From NCBI GenBank assembly GCA_012960845.1, contig DUAN01000032.1:1-43977 (forward strand): a DNA stretch of 43,977 bases, in the 5' to 3' direction. Position numbers and translations under genes: made by a program. Source of the DNA: Planctomycetota bacterium (lineage in GTDB: Bacteria > Planctomycetota > UBA8108 > UBA1146). The notes below the pieces were generated by a model. The model had not been told where the DNA came from. It made no database searches and saw only the letters and a list, made by a program, of their open reading frames with translations. Positions 18,001-25,934 of this stretch are shown piece after piece. Every line of letters begins with the position of its first letter. Positions within the stretch are counted from its first letter, which is position 1.

Positions 18001-18447
18001 ATAGTCATGTCATTGCTGGCGCTCTTTTCCGATCTACTCCCCGATGGAATGATCAGAGCGGAAAGATCTTACATCACGATTCTGGGGGGGATCGCAATGG
18101 TCGGGCTGACAGGGATCGTCGTCAACGATGCGATCGTGCTGGTCGATTTCATCCAGCGCAGAAGATCCGAGGGAGAGGATCTTGATGATGCGTTGAGACT
18201 CGCAGGTCATGAACGGTTGAGGCCAATTTTGATGACCACCGTATCGACGATTGCAGGGTTGCTGCCGATGGCCATCGGGATTCCCCACTTCGATGTGAGG
18301 TGGAGCCCATTTGCCACCGTGTTTGTTTCAGGATTGATGGTGGCCACCATGATGACCTTATTGGTGGTCCCTGTTCTTTATCGATATTCGGTCCGCATCG
18401 AGAAGATGCTGACCCCGAGGGATCGATCGTTAGCCTCTCACTCCTGA
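15040..18447 (+). CDS. RND efflux pump, HAE1/AcrB type, with enlarged first membrane domain (TTG start)
   Basis: A 1135-residue proton-driven pump that exports hydrophobic compounds. It starts at a TTG with AGGAGG 8 bases upstream. Porter-domain patterns include FPNNSFRQVQV, RYPGASAEEVE and RPIEDSI. The proton-relay pair is conserved as D456-D457 in GIIVDDAIIVLENI, and the matching C-terminal helix shows GIVVNDAIVLVDFI. The usual length is about 1040. The Asp pair sits about 49 residues later than in AcrB, because helix-forming segments at about 365-415 (ALLLTVISTVV, LGSLGLFVFF) precede the normal TM3-TM4 region; I read this as an extra helix pair. The last 10 bases overlap the convergent fucosidase gene. 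Confidence 0.92.
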   Translation: MRKVLAHILKFSIPINVVFFGMIMYAIVVAIPSLPVEVFPNNSFRQVQVTLRYPGASAEEVERLVTRPIEDSIRGLEETEYVASTSVPGRSEVIVKIDDAGDMEAGYDQFRFRVMSALNGLPQVNGKTLQPIFMELDVDAWVPVIQVMLVNQKNGDLDKRALTILAKELRDQLERISGVKRVDFAGEEFDQFEVPLDPGKLDRYGVTFSEVLQALAASGGSQPAGQIDTPLGERTIRIDTRPRDPADVLDVVVRSDGQGSFVTVADLVDPLSTGVQPIPEAVGNSLDGREAIGCRVLKDSLSNAKTVRNEVIQVMENFKVSHASEPFEMHAILDSTRKINDSMSVLHDSLFLALGLVIASLYFFLSKKGISSSAVALLLTVISTVVVASSQDLSMELVALGSLGLFVFFTCRSAVLTVSGIMFALLGTLIVFYALDRSINEVSLIGFVLTVGIIVDDAIIVLENIRRHREKGKNPRDAIIDGTREVIVPVTTATLTTVAAFLPMLLMTGTVGDFFSILPISVATALAVSLVECLVILPSHVNDLDRLFGPEPVDVVEESEGIEKYLKRPGLSGKLSRAYDKFFLWSLKHGFGVLMIAALLFVGSIGVLTQSVIGPGLGMRPMLKLVFFPEDSSILNIGVNTPPGTGLKETDRIVREISMELRATGYVEAAVGLSGMKLDTTYRPQFSHQVGLILAEFPPRATRAFEDSNVAIMALRDQMVDKWLERGVQLEITAQKDGPPLGAPVTVRIQGSDLEAVDEIARRTYRLLVQESRAGGRLEGVVDLTSDLDQETTAMKFHPDNRALAVHGVDPAQVRLFVAGAFDGIYAGDYLRSDDEIPIRVRFMKDAVADPTMLLNLPLTRGQDGGVLRFGQIGSVSGDREPGILRRRHYQRSVNINGNLTPDAIVNSDSVAYVIDQELGDEVRLRAGVSFSYEGEAQGTQRSFESLLVALWIAIFIIYLIMATQFRSWSHPFVVLSNVAFAFTGVVIVMSLLALFSDLLPDGMIRAERSYITILGGIAMVGLTGIVVNDAIVLVDFIQRRRSEGEDLDDALRLAGHERLRPILMTTVSTIAGLLPMAIGIPHFDVRWSPFATVFVSGLMVATMMTLLVVPVLYRYSVRIEKMLTPRDRSLASHS

Positions 18448-20291
18448 ATCATCGGCGTCAGGACCAGTTGTCGGATGTTGATCAATGCTTCGGGGCCGAC
18501 CTCGAGAGCCTTCAATGTCAGTTGATCACGATTGCTGGTGGCTGTGATCTCTCCGAATTTCTGCCATTCAAATTGATTCCAGCCCCCGGTCCCCTGATCG
18601 ATGCTGAGGCTCGCTCGGTTCGCTCCCAGTTGAATCGAAAGATGGCCACCGGTCGAAGTTGATTTGACGGCACAGAGCGCATCGACCTTGTACTTCTGGC
18701 CAGGCACGGTCACCACTGTCCAGCTGGCCGTGGAGGAGGTGTCGGTCCAGTAGCCGAGATTGGGTTCATCTTCTAGCCCGGGGCTTTGAAGGGTTTCCAG
18801 GCGCAGCTTCCCTCCGTCGATCTCCGCATTCGATGCGTGTAGTTTGAGCACGCCCTTGCTGTCGGGGCGAAACGCATTGTCGACCACGGGAGGGCCTTCC
18901 AGTTGCAATCGGATGACCGAGACGTGTTCATCCGGATGGAGGCCCGCAAGGGAGATCACCGGAAATCCTCCGTCCGAGGTCTGGATGGGAAGTTGACGCC
19001 CCTCGACACGGTCTCCCAGCAACACCGCGTTCTCGATACCGGTGACCAGGCCAGTGACGGTCAGCTGATCATCTTCGGGCCACTGATAGAGGTGCAAGTA
19101 CAGGGTATTTTCCTTGGTCGTCGTGCGACCCCAGGAGAGCTTCTGCAATGCACCTCTGGTGGTTCCGTAGATCGACTCTCCATTCACATCTAGCCAGCGA
19201 CCGATGGCCAGAAGACGATCGACCATGATCAGTGGAATGGTGCCGTCATCGTCGGGACCGATGTCGAGAAGCAGGCAACCGCCTCTGGAAACCAGATCGA
19301 TCAGTTTCTGGATGCACTCGGTACGAGATGAGTAGATGTCATAGTTTTCTGCGCGGTTAAAGGCAAAGGAGTGGCCGATGCCGCGGCATTCTTCAAAGGG
19401 GCGCTCTTTTCTCATTCCTTTTCCCGATGAGTTTCCAAGGTTGTCGTACTCGGTGGTGGTGTAGTCCCCCACCTGACCTCGTAGTCCCTTACCCCAGCGA
19501 TCATTGACGACGATGTCGGCAGGGTTCTTCGAGTTCTCGTAGATCCATTCTAGAATTTCGGTCGAGCGCCACTCGGTATCTGGATAATCCCACTCTCCAT
19601 CGGGCCAGAACACATCGGGCTGGTATCGCGTGATGATGTCCTTGATCTGCGGAATCATCACCTCATCGACATACTTGGGACGGTCGTTGGAGTAGAGCGG
19701 ACTGTTCCATTCCATGAAGGAATAATATAGTCCCGGTCGGACACCCTCTTTTCGGCATTCTGCGAACAGATCTCCAAGCAAGTCTCTCTTGGGTCCTGTT
19801 TCGACGCTGTTCCAGGGGTACCCGCGAACCTCACTGGCGACATCACTGGGCCAGAGGCAGTAGCCGTCATGGTGCTTGCTGGTGATGACGATGTACTTCG
19901 CTCCGGCCTTGCGGAAGATGCTGGCCCACTCTGCTGGATCAAAGAGTTCCGCCTTGAACTGAGAAGCGAAGTCCTGGTACTTGAAGTCTTCGCCATAGAC
20001 CCGGTGGTGGAAGTCTCTGACCTTGCCGCCGTGGCTATTGGTGTCGTACCAGTGCTGATACCACTCGGAGTAGGTGCTCGTGTCACAGAAGGCGGGCACC
20101 GAGTAGACACCCCAGTGAATGAAGATGCCGAACTTGGCATCGTTGAACCAATCGGGGGTCTTGTGGGTATCGAGCGACTCCCAGGTCGGCTCGTATTCAT
20201 CCCCAGTTGCAGGGATGGGTACAGCAGCGGGCTCCGGTGGAGTTGCGGGGACATGGGTCAGGGTGAGCATCAATAACAGTGTGGATAGCAT
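18438..20291 (-). CDS. Secreted alpha-L-fucosidase, glycoside hydrolase family 29
   Basis: A 617-residue exported enzyme that releases alpha-linked L-fucose. A short signal peptide is followed by the GH29 (beta/alpha)8 barrel, with FGIFIHWGVYSVPAF near the start, TSKHHDGYCLWPS and the nucleophile Asp near residue 231 in DVFWPDGEWDY. A Gly-rich segment (SRGGCLLLDIGPDDDGTIP) ends the barrel. A C-terminal beta region of about 230 residues may include a carbohydrate-binding fold. AGGAGG sits 5 bases before the ATG. It fits degradation of fucose-containing algal polysaccharides. There is no sulfatase nearby. The gene is monocistronic or follows the modC transcript by 75 bp. Confidence 0.93.
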   Translation of the reverse strand: MLSTLLLMLTLTHVPATPPEPAAVPIPATGDEYEPTWESLDTHKTPDWFNDAKFGIFIHWGVYSVPAFCDTSTYSEWYQHWYDTNSHGGKVRDFHHRVYGEDFKYQDFASQFKAELFDPAEWASIFRKAGAKYIVITSKHHDGYCLWPSDVASEVRGYPWNSVETGPKRDLLGDLFAECRKEGVRPGLYYSFMEWNSPLYSNDRPKYVDEVMIPQIKDIITRYQPDVFWPDGEWDYPDTEWRSTEILEWIYENSKNPADIVVNDRWGKGLRGQVGDYTTTEYDNLGNSSGKGMRKERPFEECRGIGHSFAFNRAENYDIYSSRTECIQKLIDLVSRGGCLLLDIGPDDDGTIPLIMVDRLLAIGRWLDVNGESIYGTTRGALQKLSWGRTTTKENTLYLHLYQWPEDDQLTVTGLVTGIENAVLLGDRVEGRQLPIQTSDGGFPVISLAGLHPDEHVSVIRLQLEGPPVVDNAFRPDSKGVLKLHASNAEIDGGKLRLETLQSPGLEDEPNLGYWTDTSSTASWTVVTVPGQKYKVDALCAVKSTSTGGHLSIQLGANRASLSIDQGTGGWNQFEWQKFGEITATSNRDQLTLKALEVGPEALINIRQLVLTPMIQE

Positions 20292-20366
20292 GAGGACCTC
20301 CTATCGACATCGGAGTCGCCAGCAGGGTTCGGGTCAACCCTTCGTTTTGTTGGGTCGGCAGCGGTA

Positions 20367-21428
20367 TTACCCGTGGAGATACAGATGAACCGCAGAGGCC
20401 TTGATCAGGATGGTGACGATACGGCCCTCTTCCAGGCCCAGTTCACGGCAGCTTTCCACGGTGCATTCGGCCAGTATTCGTTCCTTGGCGTCGATCTCCA
20501 CCAGGCAAGATCGACCCCAGGGATGAACTTTTGTGACCTTCCCCTCGATGCGATTTCGGATGCTGATATCGCCAAGGCTTCCGGTCGAAAGAGCAATTTC
20601 TGACGGAGCGATCCGAACCGTTGCGCTGCGGCACTGTGGATCCAGTTTTGCTGTCGAGACCAGTTCCATTTCGCCACAGCGAAGCAGAACCTCGCCCTGT
20701 TGGTTGGTCTCGACCGCTGCAGTGAGCATGTTCATCGCTTCGATTTCACCGGAGGAATGCTGCAGAAGCAAATCCTGATAGGAGCTGGGTCCGGTCAATC
20801 GGTTTCCGGTCAGGTGGAGAAGGGTATCGGAAACCGAGATCAGTTCGCCGACATCGTGACTGACATGAAGGATGGGGATGTTGAAATGATCTCGAATCCT
20901 GATCAGGAACGGCAAGATGCGTTTTTTGAGTCGGGTGTCGAGTGCACTGAGGGGTTCATCGAGGAGCAACCAGCGAGGCTTCATCGCGAGAGCTCTCGCC
21001 AGTGCCACCCGTTGCATCTCCCCTCCTGACAGTGTGTCCGGCATTCGACTCAGTAGTGGTGAAAGTTCGAGCAGCTGGATGACCTCATCGGCGAGTATTG
21101 CCGCTTCTGGTCCTGCCGCCGTGCCGACCATGATGTTGCGCTTCACCGACCAGTGCGGAAAGAGTCTTCCGTCCTGGAAGACCAGTGCGATTCTTCGCTT
21201 CTCTGGTGGCACATCGATTCCCGTTTCCGAATCGAACAGCACCTCATCGGCGATCTGGATCCGTCCTCGAGATGGCGAGATCAGGCCGGCGATGGCATGC
21301 AAGAGGGTCGTTTTTCCTGAACCAGAAGGCCCCAGCAATCCGGTTGAAGGTGCATCCAGGGTCGCTGCAGCGATGATGGAGCGATCCCCACGCTGAAGTT
21401 CGAGGTCGAAGGACAGGGTCGAGTTCAT
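20367..21428 (-). CDS. modC: Molybdate ABC transporter ATP-binding protein ModC
   Basis: A 353-residue ATPase driving molybdate uptake. It has Walker A LLGPSGSGKTTLLHA (about 31-45), signature DTLSGGEMQRVALARALA and Walker B WLLLDEPLSALD. A C-terminal TOBE/Mop-like domain (about 285-350, SIRNRIEGKVTKVHPWG) is the part that distinguishes ModC from other importers. The start overlaps the modB stop (ATGA) with GGAGGG 5 bases upstream. The sulfate/tungstate family is the alternative, but the order modA-modB-modC and the single Mop unit favour molybdate. A molybdenum enzyme is encoded in the same window. Confidence 0.9.
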   Translation of the reverse strand: MNSTLSFDLELQRGDRSIIAAATLDAPSTGLLGPSGSGKTTLLHAIAGLISPSRGRIQIADEVLFDSETGIDVPPEKRRIALVFQDGRLFPHWSVKRNIMVGTAAGPEAAILADEVIQLLELSPLLSRMPDTLSGGEMQRVALARALAMKPRWLLLDEPLSALDTRLKKRILPFLIRIRDHFNIPILHVSHDVGELISVSDTLLHLTGNRLTGPSSYQDLLLQHSSGEIEAMNMLTAAVETNQQGEVLLRCGEMELVSTAKLDPQCRSATVRIAPSEIALSTGSLGDISIRNRIEGKVTKVHPWGRSCLVEIDAKERILAECTVESCRELGLEEGRIVTILIKASAVHLYLHG

Positions 21429-22096
21429 CGAAGCCCTCCGTTCTTACCGCGAACTTTCCTGGCGAGCCATTCGCTGGTAGCCATTGCAGCCAGCGAGATC
21501 AGCGCCGAGAAGATGACCAGTCGCATTGCAAGTTGATCGCCACCGGGAGCCTGTAACTGTTCATGAATCATCAGTGGCAGTGTTCTTGTGGATCCCGGGA
21601 TCGCTCCGGCGAAGGTGATGGTCGCCCCGAACTCTCCCATGCTGCGGGCCATGCACAGGATCAGGCCCTGGCCAATCGCCGGAGCCGCCAGTGGCAGTGA
21701 GATCTTGAAGAACGCTTCCAGGCGTTTCATTCCGAGGGTTCTGGCCGCTTCTTCAAGACGTGGATCGACCGACTCGAAACCGATGCGAGAGGCTCGAATC
21801 AACAGCGGTAATCCCACGACTCCACCGGCGACTGCGGCGGCCAGGCCGGTGAAGGCGATATCGATTCCGAATGGGCTACGACCTCCCAGTAACATCAACA
21901 GTGCCCAGCCGACCACTACTGGGGGAAGTACCAGCGGCAGCATCACCAGGGCATCGACCAGTGCTCGGCCTCGCCACCGTGGGATTGCCAGTAGCCAGCC
22001 GAGGAAGACCCCAGGGATGGCGACGATGGCTGTCGAGAGCAGAGCCACCTGGATCGAGATGGCGAGGGCTTCCATTTCAGCGGCAGAGAGACTCAT
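21425..22096 (-). CDS. modB: Molybdate ABC transporter permease ModB
   Basis: A 223-residue inner-membrane permease with five or six helices. The coupling (EAA) loop shows EEAARTLGMKRLEAFFKISL, which contacts the ATPase. PLVLPPVVVGWALL near the middle and GEFGATITFAG are typical of ModB. I chose the ATG at 22096, which overlaps the modA stop (ATGA) with AAAGGAG upstream; the longer open frame upstream lies inside modA and is not membrane-like. Confidence 0.9.
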   Translation of the reverse strand: MSLSAAEMEALAISIQVALLSTAIVAIPGVFLGWLLAIPRWRGRALVDALVMLPLVLPPVVVGWALLMLLGGRSPFGIDIAFTGLAAAVAGGVVGLPLLIRASRIGFESVDPRLEEAARTLGMKRLEAFFKISLPLAAPAIGQGLILCMARSMGEFGATITFAGAIPGSTRTLPLMIHEQLQAPGGDQLAMRLVIFSALISLAAMATSEWLARKVRGKNGGLR

Positions 22097-22839
22097 CGGT
22101 TCGACTCCTTTGAAGGAGGTCGGGTGAATCCTGCCGCGAGCCATGCTGGCGAATCACAGATCGCTTCGAGAAGTTGTTGAGATCCGGCACGATCACTGAG
22201 TCGCGCAGCGGGGTAGGTGATCGCCCCGGTCAACTGCTGGGGTAGTTCAGCCAGTATCTGGCACTGAGTGCTGGTATCACTGGCCCAGATCAACCCGAGG
22301 TCGACCGAACCGGAATTGACATGGGATACCGCTGCCCTGGCATTGGCTGCCCGTACCGCCCGTGGGTTCACATCTTCCCACCAACCGAGCCGTTGCAGTG
22401 CTTCCTTGCCATGCATCCCGACCGGTACCGACGATGGAATGCCGATCACCCATCGTCCAGCGGGAGGATCCCCATCGAGTGAAATGAGTTCTCGTGGAGT
22501 CGGCCGGGAACGAGTGGCGATGACCAGTCGATTACCAAAAGGAACTCGACGAGTTTCAGCTACGAGAGGAAGTAGTATCTCGAGGCGATCCATCCATTGG
22601 GAACTGGCCAACAGGGCGACATCCGCTTGCAGGCCATTCTCCACCTGTCGCACCAGTGAACCGCTCGATGCGGCGATCACCTCGACGGCGATTCCGGTAC
22701 TTTGCTCGAACTCGTCGGCGATCTGGCGCGCGGATTCGGCGGTACTGGAGGCGACCATCCAGCGCAGAGCCGCTGGGTCTTCGGTATCGCATCCGGGACC
22801 TCCCACCAGAAAAATGAACAGCCATGCCCACCGCATCAT
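22093..22839 (-). CDS. modA: Molybdate-binding lipoprotein ModA
   Basis: A 248-residue substrate-binding protein of the ModA family. The signal peptide ends in a lipobox (VGGPGC), so it is probably tethered to the membrane. The oxyanion-binding regions appear as VASSTAESA and AASSGSLVRQVE, followed by ADVALLASSQWMD, the standard ModA layout. Start ATG at 22839 has GGAGG 5 bases upstream and overlaps the stop of the upstream glycosyltransferase (ATGA). The longer open frame reaches back into that gene and would bury the signal peptide. Confidence 0.87.
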   Translation of the reverse strand: MMRWAWLFIFLVGGPGCDTEDPAALRWMVASSTAESARQIADEFEQSTGIAVEVIAASSGSLVRQVENGLQADVALLASSQWMDRLEILLPLVAETRRVPFGNRLVIATRSRPTPRELISLDGDPPAGRWVIGIPSSVPVGMHGKEALQRLGWWEDVNPRAVRAANARAAVSHVNSGSVDLGLIWASDTSTQCQILAELPQQLTGAITYPAARLSDRAGSQQLLEAICDSPAWLAAGFTRPPSKESNR

Positions 22840-24476
22840 CGATCCTCCCGAGCTTCTACCAGAAGCAAGGTGCATGGTATCCTCAGTCGGTCCAGAGATC
22901 TTGATTGGATCGCCAGCAGCCAATCCTCATCGGTCGCATCTGCCCGGGGGAAGCGGGTGAAGATCTTCCTCGAACGGAATAGACCGAAAGTCGCCACCGA
23001 TCTTGAACTTCTACCGAGTGAGTCGAGGACCTCCTCGGTCGCCTGGAGGTGGCGATCCATCACGAAAAGGGTCGATTTTTCATCGGGAAGATGGCGTTTC
23101 ATCGATGCTCTATCGGTCTCGAGGATGGGGATCGCTTCCTCTTGGCGCAGGGCCAGGGTGGGCAGCAGGTCGATTTTTACCGTGGCATACCGGGTGCCCT
23201 CACAGATGGTCGGGATTGTTGGCAACGCTCCGATACCGATGGAAGGCAAGCCGATCCCCATCACGATGGCCAGTTGCGCTGAAGAGCAGAGAGCGCAGGA
23301 AAGGATTCGACCTTGTCCCGCACTCCACCACATCAGCAGCCAGAAAAATGCGATCAGTACAGCGGCCAGCAGAGAGGTGTCAAACCACCCGACAAAGGCT
23401 GCGATCAACAAGCAGGGGATTCCCGCCACGATCGTTGCAGTGCGAAGATGGCGGATCCTCCGCCGCGGCTCGAGATCCTGTAGATAGGTGGCGGTGAGGA
23501 TCGTCATCGCTGGCAACAGGGGGATCAGGTATCGCTCAAATGTTTTCATGGTCAGAAACGGAAGCGCCGAGAGAATCACCCATAACACCATCCAGCGCTG
23601 GTGATTTTCCAGCCCCTCGGCCTTTTTACGGCTGAATGCGATCAGTGCAAAGATCGATGAGATCGACCAGGGCAAGATCAGACCGAGCATCCCACCCAGC
23701 AGAGATGGTAGCGCCTCGGGATGAAACCAGGTGAGTTCTCGATGGGCGATCTGTTCGGTCCAGCGGCCCTTGAGCAGTTCCGGGTACTGTTGATAAACCA
23801 GGTACCACCAGGGCAACGCCACCAGCAACAGAGCCAGTAGCATGTACAACAGATGGTGGAGTTTTGCATGGGGAGATCTTTTGGGCCCCAGCAGAAACAA
23901 GCTGATCATGGCCGTGACACCGAAGAGTATCGCGGTCGGTTTGATCAGCGTCGACAACGCCATCAAGACCCCAGCAGCGATCGCACGCATTGCACCACCG
24001 TCAGAATGCCACTTCAGCCCTCGTTCAATTGACAGCCATAGCAAGAAGGCCATCGGAATATCGAGCATTGCGCGACGTGACTCGGTGGCGATGCCGACGG
24101 TTCCGATCAACATCACGAAGATGAAAGCGGCAGAGGTTCCCGATGATCTCTTGCCGATGGAGGCCGCGACCAGTGCCAATCCGATGGCGCTGATGATTCC
24201 CCAGATCCGCAGCGAGAGGGGGCTCGATCCGAGCCAACGAACCGAGGTGGCGAGCCACCAGTAGTAGAGTGGCGGCTTGCGAAGTCTTGGTTGCTGGTCG
24301 AGGGTCGGCGTGGTCCAGTCGTCACTGGCGGCGGTTTCGAGGGCGGTACGAAAGGTGACGCGGTACTCATCACTGCCGGTGAGGCTGGTATCGAGCCACA
24401 CCGCAGGTATCAGTATCGCCATCCCTAGCAAGAAGAGGCGGATCGCTCCCGGTTCCTCGCGAATCATGATCCTCAT
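22836..24476 (-). CDS. ArnT/GT39-type integral membrane glycosyltransferase
   Basis: A 546-residue multi-helix protein of the dolichyl/undecaprenyl-phosphate-sugar transferase superfamily (ArnT, PMT, GT39/GT83). The first extracytoplasmic loop holds the acidic catalytic motif (GSDEYR, near residues 34-39) and RKPPLYYWW, and about ten helices follow. It would transfer a sugar from a lipid carrier to lipid A, protein or glycan on the outer face. The acceptor is unknown. It is the first gene of the run into modA-modB-modC, with an ATGA overlap, although no functional link to molybdate is known. The ATG at 24476 is used; an ATG 9 bases later is possible. It is divergent from the phosphatase gene. 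Confidence 0.87.
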   Translation of the reverse strand: MRIMIREEPGAIRLFLLGMAILIPAVWLDTSLTGSDEYRVTFRTALETAASDDWTTPTLDQQPRLRKPPLYYWWLATSVRWLGSSPLSLRIWGIISAIGLALVAASIGKRSSGTSAAFIFVMLIGTVGIATESRRAMLDIPMAFLLWLSIERGLKWHSDGGAMRAIAAGVLMALSTLIKPTAILFGVTAMISLFLLGPKRSPHAKLHHLLYMLLALLLVALPWWYLVYQQYPELLKGRWTEQIAHRELTWFHPEALPSLLGGMLGLILPWSISSIFALIAFSRKKAEGLENHQRWMVLWVILSALPFLTMKTFERYLIPLLPAMTILTATYLQDLEPRRRIRHLRTATIVAGIPCLLIAAFVGWFDTSLLAAVLIAFFWLLMWWSAGQGRILSCALCSSAQLAIVMGIGLPSIGIGALPTIPTICEGTRYATVKIDLLPTLALRQEEAIPILETDRASMKRHLPDEKSTLFVMDRHLQATEEVLDSLGRSSRSVATFGLFRSRKIFTRFPRADATDEDWLLAIQSRSLDRLRIPCTLLLVEAREDR

Positions 24477-24562
24477 TTCGAAGTAGAGGATAGCCTGAGC
24501 CCCCCTATCCGGTACATCCTGTCTGCAATAGAACCATCGAATTTAATCGAGGAGGGTCGTTG

Positions 24563-25879
24563 ATGAATTACTGGACCTTGTTGCTCGTCACTGTGTTGCT
24601 GGCTCCTGAAACCGGGCAGGACCCGGCTGCCGAGAAATTTACCGCTGGCCCGATGGTCGGTACCGTGCAGCGAGAAGGAGTGAGAGTTTGGTGCCGAGCA
24701 ACAAAAGCACAGCAGACCATCGATGCGATCCTGGTCGATGCCGCTGGAGCAGAAGTGGCACGCGCCTCCGCGGTCTCGAGCGAGGATCGCGATCTGACCA
24801 TCGACTTACTGCTGAAGGCGAGGCTGGAGGCGGGGCATCGATATCACTATCGTTTACTGATCGATGGGACGGTGGCTGCAGATGACGCCGATCAGGTGGT
24901 AGTTGGGCCGCCGGATGGTGACGGCAAGACTCGCCTGGTGTTTGGTTCCTGTGCCAGTCCGAAGAAATATCGAGAGGGTCAGATCTGGAACACCATCCGT
25001 TCACAAGAAGCGGATGCATTGGTGTTGATCGGTGACACTCCCTACATCGATAGCACCGACCTGTCGCGTCAGCGAAGAGCGTATCGTTCCTTCTGGCAAG
25101 ATCCTGGAGTGGCGGCACTGATTCGAAGAACTCCGGTGCTGGCCACATGGGACGACCATGACTACGGAAAAAACGATCATGTCGGATTGCTTCCGGGTCG
25201 TGAAAACTCGCGGCAGGCCTTCTCTGAATATCACGCACTCGGCTCCATCGGCGACGGTCAATCGAACGGGATCTATTCGAGTCACAGTTTCGGACCGATC
25301 GATCTCTTCATCCTCGATACCCGCTGGTTCGGCAGGACAGAACCCTCTCAATTCGATGCCGATCAACCGACGCTGCTGGGAGCGAAGCAGTGGCAGTGGT
25401 TGCAACAGGGACTGCAAGCATCGAAAGCCCCCTTCAAGATCATCACCTGTGGAATGATCTTCAATGGATCCACTCGCCCGGGGAAGACCGATCACTGGGG
25501 CTACTATCCTCATGAGCGCCAGGGACTGATCGATTTCATCGGAGAGAACTCGATTTCAGGGGTGTTGATCGTGACCGGAGACATTCACCGCTGTCGCCAC
25601 CTCTCCTATCCACCATCGGAGGGTGCTGGATATCCGCTCGACGAGTGGATCACCTCACCGCTGGCCAACACGGTGATCGAGAGTGCCAATGCTCCGCACC
25701 CTTCGCTGGTCTTTGACGGCGGAGAGACCAGTGTTTTTCTTCATGTCGAGGCGGATGCGAGCGGGCCCGATCCTTCGCTACAGGTGAAGTTGGTCCGGGG
25801 AGATGAGAAGGTGATTCACCGCAAGAAGTATCAGCTCTCCGATCTGGTGGCAAAGAAGAAGGCCAGTACTGGTCAGTAG
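24563..25879 (+). CDS. Secreted PhoD-like alkaline phosphatase/phosphodiesterase
   Basis: A 438-residue exported metallophosphoesterase. A signal peptide (about 1-18) precedes an N-terminal beta domain (about 28-125) and a PhoD-like catalytic domain. Metal-binding motifs are FGSCASP, LIGDTPYID, TWDDHDYGKND and the late TGDIHRCRH. The motif LIGDTPYID differs slightly from the common GDxxYxD form. Such enzymes release phosphate from organic esters outside the cell and are often induced by phosphate starvation. The ATG at 24563 has GGAGGG 6 bases upstream; a TTG directly before it is an alternative start. Confidence 0.88.
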   Translation: MNYWTLLLVTVLLAPETGQDPAAEKFTAGPMVGTVQREGVRVWCRATKAQQTIDAILVDAAGAEVARASAVSSEDRDLTIDLLLKARLEAGHRYHYRLLIDGTVAADDADQVVVGPPDGDGKTRLVFGSCASPKKYREGQIWNTIRSQEADALVLIGDTPYIDSTDLSRQRRAYRSFWQDPGVAALIRRTPVLATWDDHDYGKNDHVGLLPGRENSRQAFSEYHALGSIGDGQSNGIYSSHSFGPIDLFILDTRWFGRTEPSQFDADQPTLLGAKQWQWLQQGLQASKAPFKIITCGMIFNGSTRPGKTDHWGYYPHERQGLIDFIGENSISGVLIVTGDIHRCRHLSYPPSEGAGYPLDEWITSPLANTVIESANAPHPSLVFDGGETSVFLHVEADASGPDPSLQVKLVRGDEKVIHRKKYQLSDLVAKKKASTGQ

Positions 25880-25934
25880 AACCGAAGCGTCATTTCACAA
25901 CGAATCCGCAAGCTGAAGAAGATCGACGGCTGAG

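Noticed and set aside
20324-20341. Hairpin AGGGTT/AACCCT between modC and the fucosidase gene
   Set aside because: Only 6 bp, and the T-rich side faces the strand with no gene to terminate.
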